From: Tetracladium setigerum
Taxonomy: Eukaryota > Ascomycota > Leotiomycetes > Helotiales
Length of the DNA stretch: 64,000 nt
Assembly (NCBI GenBank): GCA_031472005.1
Contig: PZJY01000012.1
Coordinates: 1,178,001 to 1,242,000 of the forward strand
Reading direction: 5' to 3'
The notes beneath the pieces are model-generated. The model did not search any database. It was not told the origin of the DNA and saw nothing but the letters and a program-made list of their open reading frames with translations. Of the stretch, positions 36,187 through 47,970 are shown piece after piece (the first letter of the stretch is position 1; each line of letters starts with the position of its first letter). Made by a program: the position numbers and the translations under genes.

Positions 36187-36805
36187 CTACCTCCTTCGCC
36201 TTCTCCTTCTCCCCATTCGTCCCCCTCCGCCATCCAGCCCCTTCGCCGTCAACCTTTCAATCCTAACATCCTCCTTCCACGCCCTAAACTCCTTACCACA
36301 ACCTAACCAGTACCTTCCCATCGACATCTTCAAATTCGGATAATCCCTTCCGTTTCTCAAATCCTGATCAACACACCAAATATGAAAGGCAATCAATTGA
36401 CTGGCATGATTGAGTTCAATATCAGCCATGGACTTATCTTGCTTAGCAGCAACCATATTGAGCGGTTGAAGATACACCCAGAGGTGGTTATAGGGCTCCC
36501 AGACGATGGTGAAGAGGATTTTCATCTCGTTTTGGACGTCGATGAAATCTTGGCGGTGGGCTGTGAAAGACATCATGTTTTCATGGGTGGGGGGCAAGGA
36601 GTGTGAGCTAATGTTATCTTGTATTAGAGAGATGTGGATTGAAGCGGTAGTCGCAGAAAGGTGGTGGGTTTGAGGAGGGCGAAACTTACTACTTGATATT
36701 TCCGCCAATGCTGGGACAGAGTTCATCGAGGAGGGCACCGTCAGACTCGGAATCGCCCTTGACGATCTTGAGATTGTCGAGGTCTTGAATGTGGAGGCCT
36801 TCCAT
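36187..36805 (-). CDS. Unknown small protein, two exons
   Basis: Exon 1 is 36805-36690 (MEGLHIQDLDNLKIVKGDSESDGALLDELCPSIGGNIK) and exon 2 is 36607-36187. The intron has GTAAGT donor, ATAACA branch-like site and TTAG acceptor in phase 2, giving IKYSHSLPPTHENMM. Product 178 aa. Central helical part: FTAHRQDFIDVQNEMKILFTIVWEPYNHLWVYLQPLNMVAAKQDKSMADIELNHASQLIAFHIWCVDQDLRNG. The C-terminus is very basic (GRMGRRRRRRR), possibly a nuclear signal or nucleic-acid contact, though the G-rich DNA there could also hide a frame error. I do not recognise the family; no membrane helix or signal peptide. Confidence 0.6.
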
Positions 36806-39800
36806 GATTGTCGATGTATGGGTGATGCTGTGTGCTTATCGATAGATTCTGGGATGAGGTTGATGGAAGGAAAGAGTAGTAGCTCGAAGCTTGGCGTGAA
36901 TAGCCGAAAGAAATTGGGCAGGAGCCTTTCTCTCCCCGCGCTCCTTCTAGCTCAAGTGATTCTTGAGATGAAACAGTTGCTGGTATCGGTTTTTATATCG
37001 TGACCGAGGAAAGTTGCTCAGCAGGTCTCTCACAGCTTTCGTAATTGCGAGGTGGCGTGTGTTGGGGCATATGGCATTCGGCGTTTGTAAATTATGAGGT
37101 AATGGGCATTATCAGGCGCAAAGTCGTGAAAGTCTTAGGTTTTCACTTTCATTTTGAGAAAATGGTAGTCGATATACCCGGGTAGTGAATTCAATGAGTG
37201 TGGGGGTTGTGAGCCTGCTTCTGGACTAGAGGGCGTGAAGTGAGGTGGAGGAGAGCCAAGAGATGAAGTTCTTGCCCTGAGATTCTGAGTTCCACTTTTT
37301 TGGTTGGCGGGGCGATTGCAACAAACGGACGTCAATACTGATGAGTAAATGTACGCTTTTCCACAACATCAGAGGGAGCTGGTACTTTTTGATTTTGCAA
37401 ATTTTACTTCTGAGTATAAGAAGAGATTGTAAGTTTATTTTCGGTATTTACCAGTCAAATATCAGCGTTGTATGAATGCGTGAAGTTTTATAGTCAGTGA
37501 CGCAAGGCCACCACAAACCATCAAAAATGACAGACCTTTTAGTTTTATCAGCAAAGAGCACTTAAACTGAAATATATGTGGCAGTAGAATAGACAGGAGT
37601 ATTTGCCATGGTAAGTAAAATCTAATCTAGGAGAGTATGCGCATGGTTCGATGGTGTACTTGGCGTGGAATACTGTATGATACACACTTCTCTGAATGAG
37701 TATTCTTCAGATGGATGTGTCAGTTAAGGCGTCTTTTCGCATCACTTGCATCACTATACAATCACAGGGCATGGATTTTATACTTTTAAATGATTGGGAT
37801 CTTGAATCCCCATGAGTGATGAGCTAGCTTTCCCTCGCGAACTTGGCGAGATCAAGGTATAGAGGATATGATTACAGTTCACATGAGCGAGAGTAATATT
37901 GGCAAGACAAATGAAAGCCCGGGGGAAAGTTCATCTTAATGAATTAATTACAAATGAAGACTATCGCCCTTATCATTAATCATCGCCAACAATATTTGAG
38001 GTTCGAAATGTGCATTGAACTCACTCTCTCACCTGTTCTGGAAGAAACGACTAGAATTACTCTCTTGAATATTCAAAAGTGATAAAGGAGCCTCCGTGAT
38101 TCTATGAATCCAAATCTGTCATTTTTTAAGTAGCGAGGCCACGCCTACATCAACGACAGGAAGGGGTCGATAGGTAGACAATTTTATCGCTACAGTGGGA
38201 GAGAACAAGAATACCGAGACCAAAACCCTATGATCTCAAGTTGACAGACAAGATTAACTCACCCTAAAACACACACAGGTAATCCTTCTCGGCACATTAC
38301 CTACTCCAATTCACCTAAAAAACATCTGTAACAAAAGGTCTGAAATAAAAATGTAAGGTTGCGTTGCGACTTGCAGCATGAATCCCTCCCTCTCCCACTC
38401 CACTCTACCCACACATGCGGCCATGCCTAGAGAATCCCGAAATCAAACGACAACCACCAGAGATGTCAAAAAGTTCGGAACTAGAAACACTACAAGAACC
38501 CTCTCCAACTTACCCTTACAGTTCTCAAACTTCTCTTCTTCCCCATAAAAAAGATCCCCAGATAAGGTATGTCTCAAACACTTGCATACGCCCTCTTAGA
38601 TTCCCATTATTAGCGGGTCCCATACTGGACTGGACTAACTACCAGACACTCCTCCATCCAGGCGCTTCTAACCGTTTTCCCACGAATCCTACAGTACAAT
38701 TCCTGAACGTGCGTGCCACTTCCTTCTCCACATATGTACAGAATGGAATCAATCCCTCTCGAACCGTGCTGCTGCGGCGCTGCATGAGATAGATCTTTGC
38801 GATAGGCTCAATATCAAGAAATGTGGTCCACGGCCAAAACGTGTGATACATGTTTGCATCATCACATACATCAAGCATTATGCAACGCAAAGAAAGTTGC
38901 GTGATTTGTGTATACAGTATCTTGTCTTTGAGCCATTGGTTTGATAACTTGTGGTGTTCCACCATGATATCTCCCACTATTGTGCTTTGCGGTCTCTTCG
39001 GGTGAATTGGGTCTCTTTGGCTGCACCAGGAGGTCAGGTTGTACGCATGATGATCAGATGTCTATGATATGCCATGACTGCCTGCTTCGCCCCCTCGAAT
39101 TCGTACTTCGTGGTCTATCAAGAAATAATGATAAAACTTTCAGGTTTTGAACAAGGAAGTGGAAATTTGTGTCAGACAGGATAGGCTTTCGAAAAATCAA
39201 TGTTCCATATTATCAACCTGTCTCCTCTCTTCTCTTAACGCCGTCTCCAGCCCGTTATTTCACGTTTTATGGACTAGTTTTCCTGCTCGCCTCTGCACGT
39301 AATTATGCAGGGAAAGGAAAAGGGAAGCAGGAAGCAAGCCATTATTTCCCTGCTAATCTTTAACAAAGTCCAGACCCTGATTTTCCTAGCTTCTGAGACC
39401 TCGAGATGGCGTCTTCACGCCCTCGACACCCCATTATCAGTAAGATCCACTTACATCTATCTCTCCACTACTCAGGATGGGAGGAGCCAAAAAGGTGGAT
39501 GTTCTCGGACAAAACATGACCGCCCACTACATCCCCGGAAAATCCGACGAATAAGACTTCCTCGTCGAAAAGAAAGATGAAACAAACCGCAACTGCAATA
39601 TTGCTCGGACCGTTTTATCAACATGTCCATTTGACGAGCGGCGCCAAAGAAAAAAAGAAAGGAAAGGAAAGCAAACCATATCCACGCTAGGCTCTAGTAA
39701 CACCAGTATTTCTACGCTCCAGATAAAACCTGGGCTGAAGAACGTAGGAAGTACTAGGTATGTACGAAAAGGTTGGGGAATCCCAGTTTCGAGTTTGACA

Positions 39801-42800
39801 GGCAGAAGGCAGAAACAAAGAAAAAGCCGATGACATGCGCCAGTCTGTCAGCCCTTTAAACACGCAAGTTCGAGTCACTACTCCGAGGAAGGAGGAGAAG
39901 GAGGAGGAGGGTCTGAGCAGGTTTTTCCCCCTCGTCGTTCTGGTAGTCGCATTCAAGGATCGATGCGCTTCAAGAACGCTTATTCTGTGGTGCGGATCCC
40001 TGAGTAGCGGCGTCAAATAATGATGGGTCGGGCAAGGTAGACGATGGCAAAAAGAGGAGAAGCAAAAAGAGCTCAGCTGTACTTCCGTATTTTGGGAGGG
40101 ATTTCAGTCACAGGATCTACCTGTCCTTGCGTCTCGTGATGGCCTTTTCCCTGGTTGACGAGAGACGGTGAGGCCACATGTACATACTCTACAACCCAAC
40201 CTCCTCCCTGACCGCTGAAAGGTTCACCCAAAAGCAAGATTATGGACTGACTGGCCTTGTTCGTCTTCTTTGTCTCCGTGCTGAGGAGGAAGAAGGACAC
40301 ATCGTGAAACCTTGATATCGATTAGCATGTGCTATATTTCCATGTAATATGGACATGCTCTCGAGTAGTTAGTCTCCCTCCACGTCGCCTATCGAAGAGT
40401 TAGCTTGCTAGTAGCCTAATTCTCCGGAGTGAAGGAGGCCAATGAGGAGGGTGAAAGAAGGACCAAAATAATTATGCTTCTTACTTGCCGAGGCGACTTG
40501 ACTTGTTCTGAGTTTCTTGGGCCGAATTAAGCGCATCCATCTACTTCGACTCGGGACTTAGATGGAGTGCTGTACCTACTGTAGGACGAAATACGACAAG
40601 ACCGAGATCGCCGTTGGGAGGTGGAAAGGAAGGTTCCTTGTTCCTTGAAAGTATGTTGCTGTTCACCGTCTGGTGCAGTTGACGAGGTTGATTTTCATGG
40701 AACTGGAGTCAGAACCAACAATCACTCACTCACTCACCCCGGACTCTCCGATGTCAATCGCGGTGCTGTATCGAAAGTCCAAATCTAAAAATAGCAGATC
40801 CCGTGAGTGGTTCGCCTCCTCCGTCACTCGAGCCACAGTTGAAAGGGACAATTTTGACCTCGGGCAGATCCGAGTGTCGTTGGTGGTGCAAAGCAGCAAA
40901 AGTGTGGAAAAATGTGGGCATCTCTGGGCAGCTTCGCCACACTTTCTCTTCGGACTCTTCCCCTCCACCACCATCATCGAAGGCCCGATGGAACACATCA
41001 CCCGCCATTCCAGCTACACAGACACCACACCACGTACCCATGTACTGTACACACGTACCACCCACGCCTCTGAGCGACAACGATGATGCCAGAAACAGCC
41101 ACTTTTGGGGATTTTTATGTGTGGATTTTTGGTTTCTTTTCTTTTCCTTTCCGTGACAGCTGCAGCACTTGACGGAGGTATCTTTTTTAGGGGGCGGGCA
41201 CTCATGGCATAACGGTCGCGGAATAGATTTTTGCGCCTTTTTTTGGTTTCCCAGTTCCACAACTTCCACCTCCAAACATCCGACTAGTCTCGATGGCTTT
41301 TTCGCTCTCCAGCCAATCAGCGGGCTGAAGTGGCATATCTTCGCAAAGCTCACCTCCTCGACCCAGAAGACGTCGACGAATGGGACTTTCAAGATGCCCT
41401 GCGACCTCACCTGACTTGCAAGTATCATCCACCTCAGCAAGGATCTTGCCCTTCCCGTCTGCTGTCGACAGGTCAGCGTGTGTCCGACGATTGCGAGAGC
41501 ATTCGAGACGAAAACGACGATGCGCTTCCCGGTTGGCCTTTTCCCCAGATGGTGGATGATTACGAAGTATGGGACGGACCAGAAGGGCCTTCCTTTCACC
41601 ATGAATATGCAGGAGAAAGGCTGCGCTTCACCTTCTGGGTCGGAGGTATATCTGTTGGGAGAGGAGGTAGCATCAACAGACGCAGGAGACGCAAGAGGAG
41701 GAGGGGATACTGGTGGTGGGAAGGGTGCTGAGAGGCGCGATGATATATGTGCAATGTTTCACTATCACTATCACCATCGCCATTATTGTCCAACATGAAG
41801 AAACATGTGCTAATGATCCCCCTCCCTCATGCAAGTCATCCGAGGAATCATCCAATTTGGGTTGTTCGAAGTCTGAGAGCCAAAGTATCGCCGGCAGTCG
41901 GATGGGGATGGCTGGCTGGGTTTGATGGCCTCAACCATATCTTGTGTGGGATGGATGGGACTATGGAAGGTATGGGAATCAGGATGAAGGGGGGAAGAGG
42001 GGAGATCTTCAGCCCTAGCCTCTGGCTCGCTTTCTCACTCTTAAACTCTGGTTTCATCAACCTGTTTATGGCATCTCACTGGGGAATCTCGTTTCCTGTA
42101 ATCTCCAGGCTTCCCCAAAGCGTGCTCATGGCTGCTCATGGCAATCAAACGCGGTGCATGGCTCTCGAGAAGACGCGAATAGGCTTCTGGAAAGCATCCA
42201 TTGCTGGCTCGTTCTATGAGCACCACATTCCCCCATTTTACCCATTCTGCCCATCGGCCTAGGACGTGCACACACTTATGTCTTCCCTGTGCGTGCGTGC
42301 ATGCATATTGCATGAGCAGCCCCAAATGCAGCGAATGCAGAGTGCAGTCAAGTCTCGCCCTCAGCTCCGGTCGTCGTCGTTTGTCCTGCATGCTGCTAAG
42401 GGGAAGAAAAAACGAGAGTCGCAAAACACCGCCCCGTCCAGCAAACCTTGGCCCTGTTAGCCGAAGCCACCGTTCCAAGGTCCAAGATGTCTCTTAAGGC
42501 GGCCCTTTCGCCTCATATCTGATTCTTGCTTCTTCACGACACTCGTCAGGCGCGCCAACTATTCCCTCGTCTCGGGACCGCCAGCAAAGACAGTCATACC
42601 ATAGTCAAGCTTCCCTTATACTGTCTGTCGCCTCTTTTTTATATCTTTGTTTATCCCGTGCTCTTCTTCCCCATCTTCTTTGACTGCTGTGTTTCCTTGA
42701 ATCTAAATCGCCTGCCGTACATATCAATCCATTCAAACATATACTACGAAAACGACCTCGCCAACCGCCCGCCGCTGCCCCTCCAAGATACCCGCCGTCG

Positions 42801-42843
42801 CAACGTCGCTTCACCCCACCACACCTCGCTGAATTATCTCGCG
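36806..42843. other. Six-kilobase gene desert
   Basis: No frame here has a recognisable domain. The longest are a 282-codon minus frame (41602-40754) and overlapping plus frames at 41284-41731. They overlap each other in opposite senses and both contain simple sequence (Arg- and Gly-rich runs). A small exon-like piece at 39405-39555 was considered and not accepted. The stretch before 42844 is C/T-rich and likely a leader or promoter. Confidence 0.5.
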
Positions 42844-43866
42844 ATGCCTCCTCAACTCCTCCCTGCGTCGGCTGCTGCATTTGCACCAAGAGCTTCTTCA
42901 GTCAATGTGGTCTTGAGTTCCAAGGTCGAGCCATGGTTAACACAGACCCTCAAGCGCATCAACCGCATCAAGCGACCACTCAACAGTGTTCCCCAACACC
43001 AAAGATGCCTGACCGAAACTCTGTCGTCCCCAAATGCCATCTGGACTTTAACCTCCCTCATGCTGCAAAAGGCACCGGAAGCTGAGCTAAGAAGAGACTC
43101 GAATCCGCTCGTCGAAGGATTGTTCAACTATTCATTTCTCCACGTCGAGGCATATATCGTGCATGTCGACATGGTCTTGCGGAACGAGGTCGCCTACAAG
43201 CTGACGCCTGATACCATAGAGTCGCTGATCGAGCACCACAAGGACGTCCATTGTATTGACATCGCAGCCAACACCTACAACTGGTCGGAGAAGGAGCAGC
43301 AAGTCAAGAAGCTACACGAGGAGTTCATCCAGTCTATCAACAAGTTTGTCTACCGAACCCACGTCTCCGCTCTGGAAGGATTGGAAGAAGATGGCGCGGG
43401 AGAGTTGCTGTGTGGCAAGAGTGAGGAGGTCAAGAACAACATTATGAACTTGTTCCTCCCATTGCTGCCTCCTCCACCTCGCGTTGTTGACGTTGTTCGA
43501 CCACCAACTCTGTTGCCTAGCTCTCCAGCGAGCAACTGGTGGTCGCAACCAACTCTTCAATCCTCAACACCCGCACCCGTCGATTCATGGAGAGTCCTTC
43601 CCTCAAGTCCAAGCACCACATCATCAAGCGATTCAAATTCGCTGTGGGTCAGCATGGGCTTGAACGAGATCCAGCTACCGTCCCCCGCGCCATCGTTCAG
43701 CCAACCCTACTCAACAGCTGGAATGTACTACTCCTCGCCACAAGTCACAGCCTCTATCCCTGCACTCCCACTTCCAAGCATGCTTGCTCAACAGCAATGC
43801 GGCATGGGCTTCGGTGGTTTTGGTGGCTTTGGCTGGGAACGGTACCAGGACTATGCGATGATCTGA
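42844..43866 (+). CDS. Unknown fungal protein with Pro/Ser- and Gly/Phe-rich tail
   Basis: 340 aa from ATG 42844 (MPPQLLPASAAAF), the first in-frame ATG. The frame is open upstream to 42526 but without ATG. Residues ~20-200 look helical and folded: PWLTQTLKRINRIKRPLNSVPQHQRCL, AIWTLTSLMLQKAPEAELRR, HVEAYIVHVDMVLRNEVAYKL, IESLIEHHKDVHCIDIAANTYNW, LHEEFIQSINKFVYRTHVSALEGLEED. The rest is Pro/Ser-rich and ends in a Gly/Phe/Trp patch (GMGFGGFGGFGWERYQDY). No signal peptide or membrane helix. Family and function not recognised; codon choice and lack of stops support a real gene. Confidence 0.7.
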   Translation: MPPQLLPASAAAFAPRASSVNVVLSSKVEPWLTQTLKRINRIKRPLNSVPQHQRCLTETLSSPNAIWTLTSLMLQKAPEAELRRDSNPLVEGLFNYSFLHVEAYIVHVDMVLRNEVAYKLTPDTIESLIEHHKDVHCIDIAANTYNWSEKEQQVKKLHEEFIQSINKFVYRTHVSALEGLEEDGAGELLCGKSEEVKNNIMNLFLPLLPPPPRVVDVVRPPTLLPSSPASNWWSQPTLQSSTPAPVDSWRVLPSSPSTTSSSDSNSLWVSMGLNEIQLPSPAPSFSQPYSTAGMYYSSPQVTASIPALPLPSMLAQQQCGMGFGGFGGFGWERYQDYAMI

Positions 43867-46208
43867 CAACCAAGGCCCAGTACGTTCACCAACTACTCTA
43901 CTGCCCACTCCGGGTACTAGCAAGGGCACCAACGGATCATCTCCTTGACCTGCCTTCACCATATACCAACTGTATCATTACGCATTGGGGCGGGAACTTT
44001 TCTTAGCGGCATCTGACCAGACTTGCGGGGCATTTTCCAACGGCGTTTGGCATCAACCATCAACTTCATCAGCGACTGAGCGATATTATATCCTGGTTCC
44101 ACAGCACTCCACTTTTGCTATTTCTTTTGCAACCTCAGTACATAATTGGATACCACTTCCCTTTGTCATCTGAACTTTTTAGCGTAGCGAGTTATTTGAT
44201 TTGTTTGGGCTATCAACCGCTAGCTCGGCTCTGGTTTTGTTTTCCTTATCAGCATACCAACGGCAGGACCATAAGAATTGGGCAGGATTTTTCATTTGTT
44301 GGGCATTTATAAAGACAAGTACCTGAAGAAAAAGGGAAACTACGCAGCAATGCAGGGATTGTTATGGGCGCGTCAGGATACACCGTCATTATCGCATTTT
44401 TTGTTTCAAAACAAAGATCGATCTTCCTTTTATCTTTTTAACGTCGTTACGTTTTGTTTTGTCTGCGGTTTTTCAGCTTTATACCCCCCTCTTGCGACGA
44501 TTGTTTTGGTTTTCTTCTTCTCGAAGATCTGGGTTTTTGGTTTTGGATGGATTTAATGATTGGAGATGGATGTTTTAATGAGCCCGACGATCTTTTGTTA
44601 TGATTCCTTTCTATCTTTTTTACCTCACCTCGACAAACTTTTGTTTTTTTCGAGAAGCGGCCAAACCATTGATGGCTTGATGTCTCTTTCGTTTGTGTAG
44701 CCTCGGAAACATCAGAATGCGAGAAAGTAGGGAGGGATATGAGAGGTGCATCATCTCAACGGGTCTACTTTGGGTTTTTTTTTGGACATCAAATCATGAA
44801 AATCGACACACCACATGACTTCAGATCAACTTTCGGAAAAAGACACACGAACAACATCGGATACAGCATTGGGAGGAAATTCTCGAAATACCGGGCCAGG
44901 GATCATCGATAATCTGCGATCTTCGATGCATTTACTGGTGGAGCCTACGCTTGCGTGGCTGACATTCAATCGGACGTTAATACTCGACTGGAGGGAACAA
45001 CAGAACGCCGTTGATCGGTTAATAAATGTTCTTTTTCCAAGTTGAGAACTTTGCCGGATTTTCTTTGGCCTTCTTTCGCCTGCGATACACCACACCTCGC
45101 CTTTCACACATACACGAGACGGTACAGATACATTAATATCAATACGTTTTTTTTTCATCTTCAATTCCATCCTCCACTTCAACCACACCACTATTCTTCG
45201 AGTACGGACGATATAAACCTGCTAGACGGGTTCGACCGGAAAAGGAATATGGCTTGGAGATGTGGGCATGGGAAAGGATTTGAAAACGGTAGTGGAAACT
45301 CCAAGGCGCAAGAAAGAAAAAGGAAAAAAGGCTGTAGCTCATCTCACTATATTCCCATCAATACCCAACCATACCCACTACAGACAACACACACACTCCA
45401 TCCCCTTTGCACCAAATGGAAAAAGCGGCGGGGTGTCAGTTGTAGTGGTAGGGTTATTGATGAGACCGCTCCCCCACTGAAAAGGAAGAACTGGTTTTCT
45501 TTCTCGCTCGGTGACCATGGGGAGTATGGGATGCTGGGTTCATTGCGCGCTTTAGCTAGTTAGTCAAATCGCTCGCTTCGCCTCTATTCTAGTGTTTTAA
45601 CTGTAATGCAATATGATAAAAAAAAAGTATCTTTCTACAAAAAATATTCAGGAAATTGCTGAGCCTCTTTTTTCCTTTCGTGCTTCTTCTTGCCTTGCCT
45701 TCTTGCCTTGCCATGCCTTCCTTGCCTTCCTGCCTTCCTGCGTACCTATTATCTCTCTCTCCCCAAAAAGAACCCCACCAAGATGTTTCAGATTCTTCCT
45801 CCATGCCTTGTTTCTTGTTTGTTTCTCTCTCTCGGTGGCAAGTTCCATTCGTAATTCAATGCGCGCATGCAATGCAGCCTGTTTTTATTCTTGGACCGCC
45901 ATCCACTCGTCCTCGTCTATTTCTGGCTATTTCTGGTTGTTGGTAGACGGCGACGTGTCGTCGTCTTCTGCTGGGACTTTCTTGTTTTACAGTTACCATT
46001 AAAACAACCTACCCTGTACCCTGACACCCTGACCTGTCGTAAAAAAAAGAATAGAGATAGTCGTTGACAATGTGTTCAGACAAAAAAAGAGACTGGGTTA
46101 ATTTTGATATGAGAGTCTTGTTTTCATTGCCTTGTTTTATATTACTATTCGACTCCCATTGTAGTACTTGAGCCATAGTATCCTCACCTGAGACTGAATA
46201 CCCTATTC
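43867..46208. other. Intergenic region
   Basis: T-rich 3' region of the upstream gene (44000-44800) followed by repeat-like CCTTG/CCTTC stretches at 45690-45760. Several short frames without domains. Confidence 0.55.
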
Positions 46209-46544
46209 CTACATGGTAGATTTGTCTTTCACTCCCCGCACCGGCCGTCTTCTTCCAGCTTTTTTCGGTCCCTTTCGCGAACGACCAGAGACACCGACAG
46301 GAATTACCAAATCCCGAAGCTCCTGGTTCATAGGGATTCCGAAGATGGGTGACCCATAGCTAACTAGCGCAACCTTCTGAACCGTTCTGATTTTCTGGTC
46401 GGCGAATCCAGCGAACAGCGAACGAAATGATGACGGCCAACTGAATCCTTCCGTTATAGCGGGGAGCGATGGGTGTAAAAGCTCGGTATCAACGATGATA
46501 TAGAGCAGAGGAATTCCCCGGAGGACGGATGCGAGTACCTTGAA
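46209..46544 (-). pseudogene. Gene fragment, 111 codons, no start
   Basis: A stop-bounded reading frame with protein-like composition but no ATG start. It begins FKVLASVLRGIPLLYIIVDTELL and continues ITEGFSWPSSFRSLFAGFADQ, VQKVALVSYGSPIFGIP, ending in a basic tail before TAG at 46211-46209. A TGA lies directly 5' of its first codon. The LLYIIVD...KVALVSYGSP pattern recalls segments of large fungal P-loop/NACHT-type proteins, but I am not sure. It ends exactly where the plus-strand AAA fragment opens, so both look like debris joined at one breakpoint. Confidence 0.45.
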
Positions 46545-47122
46545 TCAATCAGACTCTGTCTGTGCTCCCCAATAAGATGCCAGCCGTCTGGAAGAGTGTC
46601 GTCTTGCTAGACGAGGCTGATGTCTTTCTGGAACAGCAAAGCCTGGATGATTTGCGGCGAAATGCTCTCGTGTCGATTTTTCTGAGAGTCCTCGAGTACT
46701 ATGATGGAATACTCGTACTCACCAGTAACCGTGTTGGAACATTCGACGAGGCTTTCAAGTCTCGTATCCAGCTTGCGCTTCACTATCCAAAACTTGACCA
46801 CGTGAAGCGAGCAAAAGTCTGGGAGAACTTCATCGAACGACTCGAAGACCTCAAAGAAGAGAACATCGACTTTAATGACCTGAGAGATAACGTTGAGGAG
46901 CTTGCCAAGAATAGGATGAATGGGAGAGAGATTCGGAATGCCGTCACACTTGCTCGACAGTATACGCAGTGGAAGTCGACGAAACTGAATTTTGCTGAAC
47001 TGCAAGATATCATCAAGATATCGGGGCAGTTTGATATATACTTGTCTGAGCTAAATCGCAACATAACACAAGACCAACTTGCCCAGGATGATGGATTGAG
47101 GTTGGCAGAGGCTGATAGATAG
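46545..47122 (+). pseudogene. AAA+ ATPase, C-terminal half only (truncated relic)
   Basis: The frame opens after a TGA at 46541-46543 and ends with TAG at 47122. Seen: Walker B VVLLDEADVFLEQQSLDDLRRNALVSIFLRVLEYYDG, sensor-1 ILVLTSNR, arginine-finger region FDEAFKSRIQLALHY, and the lid helices ELAKNRMNGREIRNAVTLARQ. This is the second half of the AAA module of the large fungal AAA proteins. The Walker A half and the long N-terminal domain are absent, and no upstream frame supplies them. Without Walker A it cannot bind ATP normally, so it is best read as a truncated copy. The remaining frame is undamaged, which suggests a recent break or some residual expression. Confidence 0.8.
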
Positions 47123-47970
47123 GAAGTTGATTCGATGAGAGCTAGCTGCACCGCCCAACTGTTATTACTATTTCGAGATTTCATAAAATAGTTCTGGTTC
47201 TCAAAGTATCCCAAAACGCTGTCGTAGAAATTTGTAGGGGAGCAAACAAGCAAGCTTTAGAGATGCAAAACATTGATAGGGAGCGTGACGCTGGACGGTG
47301 GAAGTACTGTATAAATCAAAATTCGACAGGAAATAATCCTGCCCTGGTATTCAACAAGTACTCGTTCCAACCCACCTTAGCAAACACCACTAACCTATCA
47401 GGCTATTCTCAAATAATTTTCCTGCCCATGATGTGCTTCGGCCTCAATTCATTCTTGAACCAACTTCAATGCCGGCGAATAGCTAGAAAGACCCCCCAAA
47501 ACCTATCAAATCCCACCACAAAACTCATCCACTATCTTAATCGTACATCATTTCTTGGTCGGTTTCATATTGAACTTATAACATACATTTGATGGTGGAA
47601 AGAAAATCTCACTCTATTTTTATGAGTTTTGTTCACTATAAACTGTTTTTTTTGTATATGCATGTTTAAGAATGTAAATAGAATGATTTCAAAAAATAAG
47701 GCCTTCCAAAAAAGAGAAAAGAGGTAAGGCTAGTAAGTAGTTGGAAGTGTACCAGCGTACTAAACAAAATAACGAAGCAACGAACGCAATAATGCCCCTA
47801 TATACCGTCCCTCAATACTCGACCCAACTCCCCAAACTTAAGTACCTACCTGCCCTCCATACGCCCTGCTCCAAAGTCCAAACCTCCTGCTCCAAGTCCA
47901 AGCACCCTGCCATTCTCTCTTCCCATCAAAGATTGAAGCGTCATCCCCCAAAATGATAGAATAGACGAAT
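47123..47970. other. Intergenic region
   Basis: Convergent interval between the AAA relic (+) and the CDF transporter (-). A/T-rich at 47590-47710. No gene seen. Confidence 0.6.

Noticed and set aside
39405..39555. Possible two-exon mini gene (MASSRPRHPIIS, intron-like GTAAGA...TCAG, then MGGAKKVDVLGQ)
   Set aside because: Joining the exons shifts out of the sensible frame, the family is unknown, and the product would be tiny.
40754..41602. 282-codon open frame on the minus strand
   Set aside because: No domain, Gly/Lys-rich simple runs, and it overlaps long plus-strand frames of similar quality. Neither strand shows protein-like conservation patterns.
41284..41731. Plus-strand frame with NQRAEVAYLRKAHLLDPEDVDEWDF and an Arg-rich end
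   Set aside because: Looks faintly coding but has no ATG, no recognised family and ends in simple RRR sequence. Kept only as a possibility within the gene desert.
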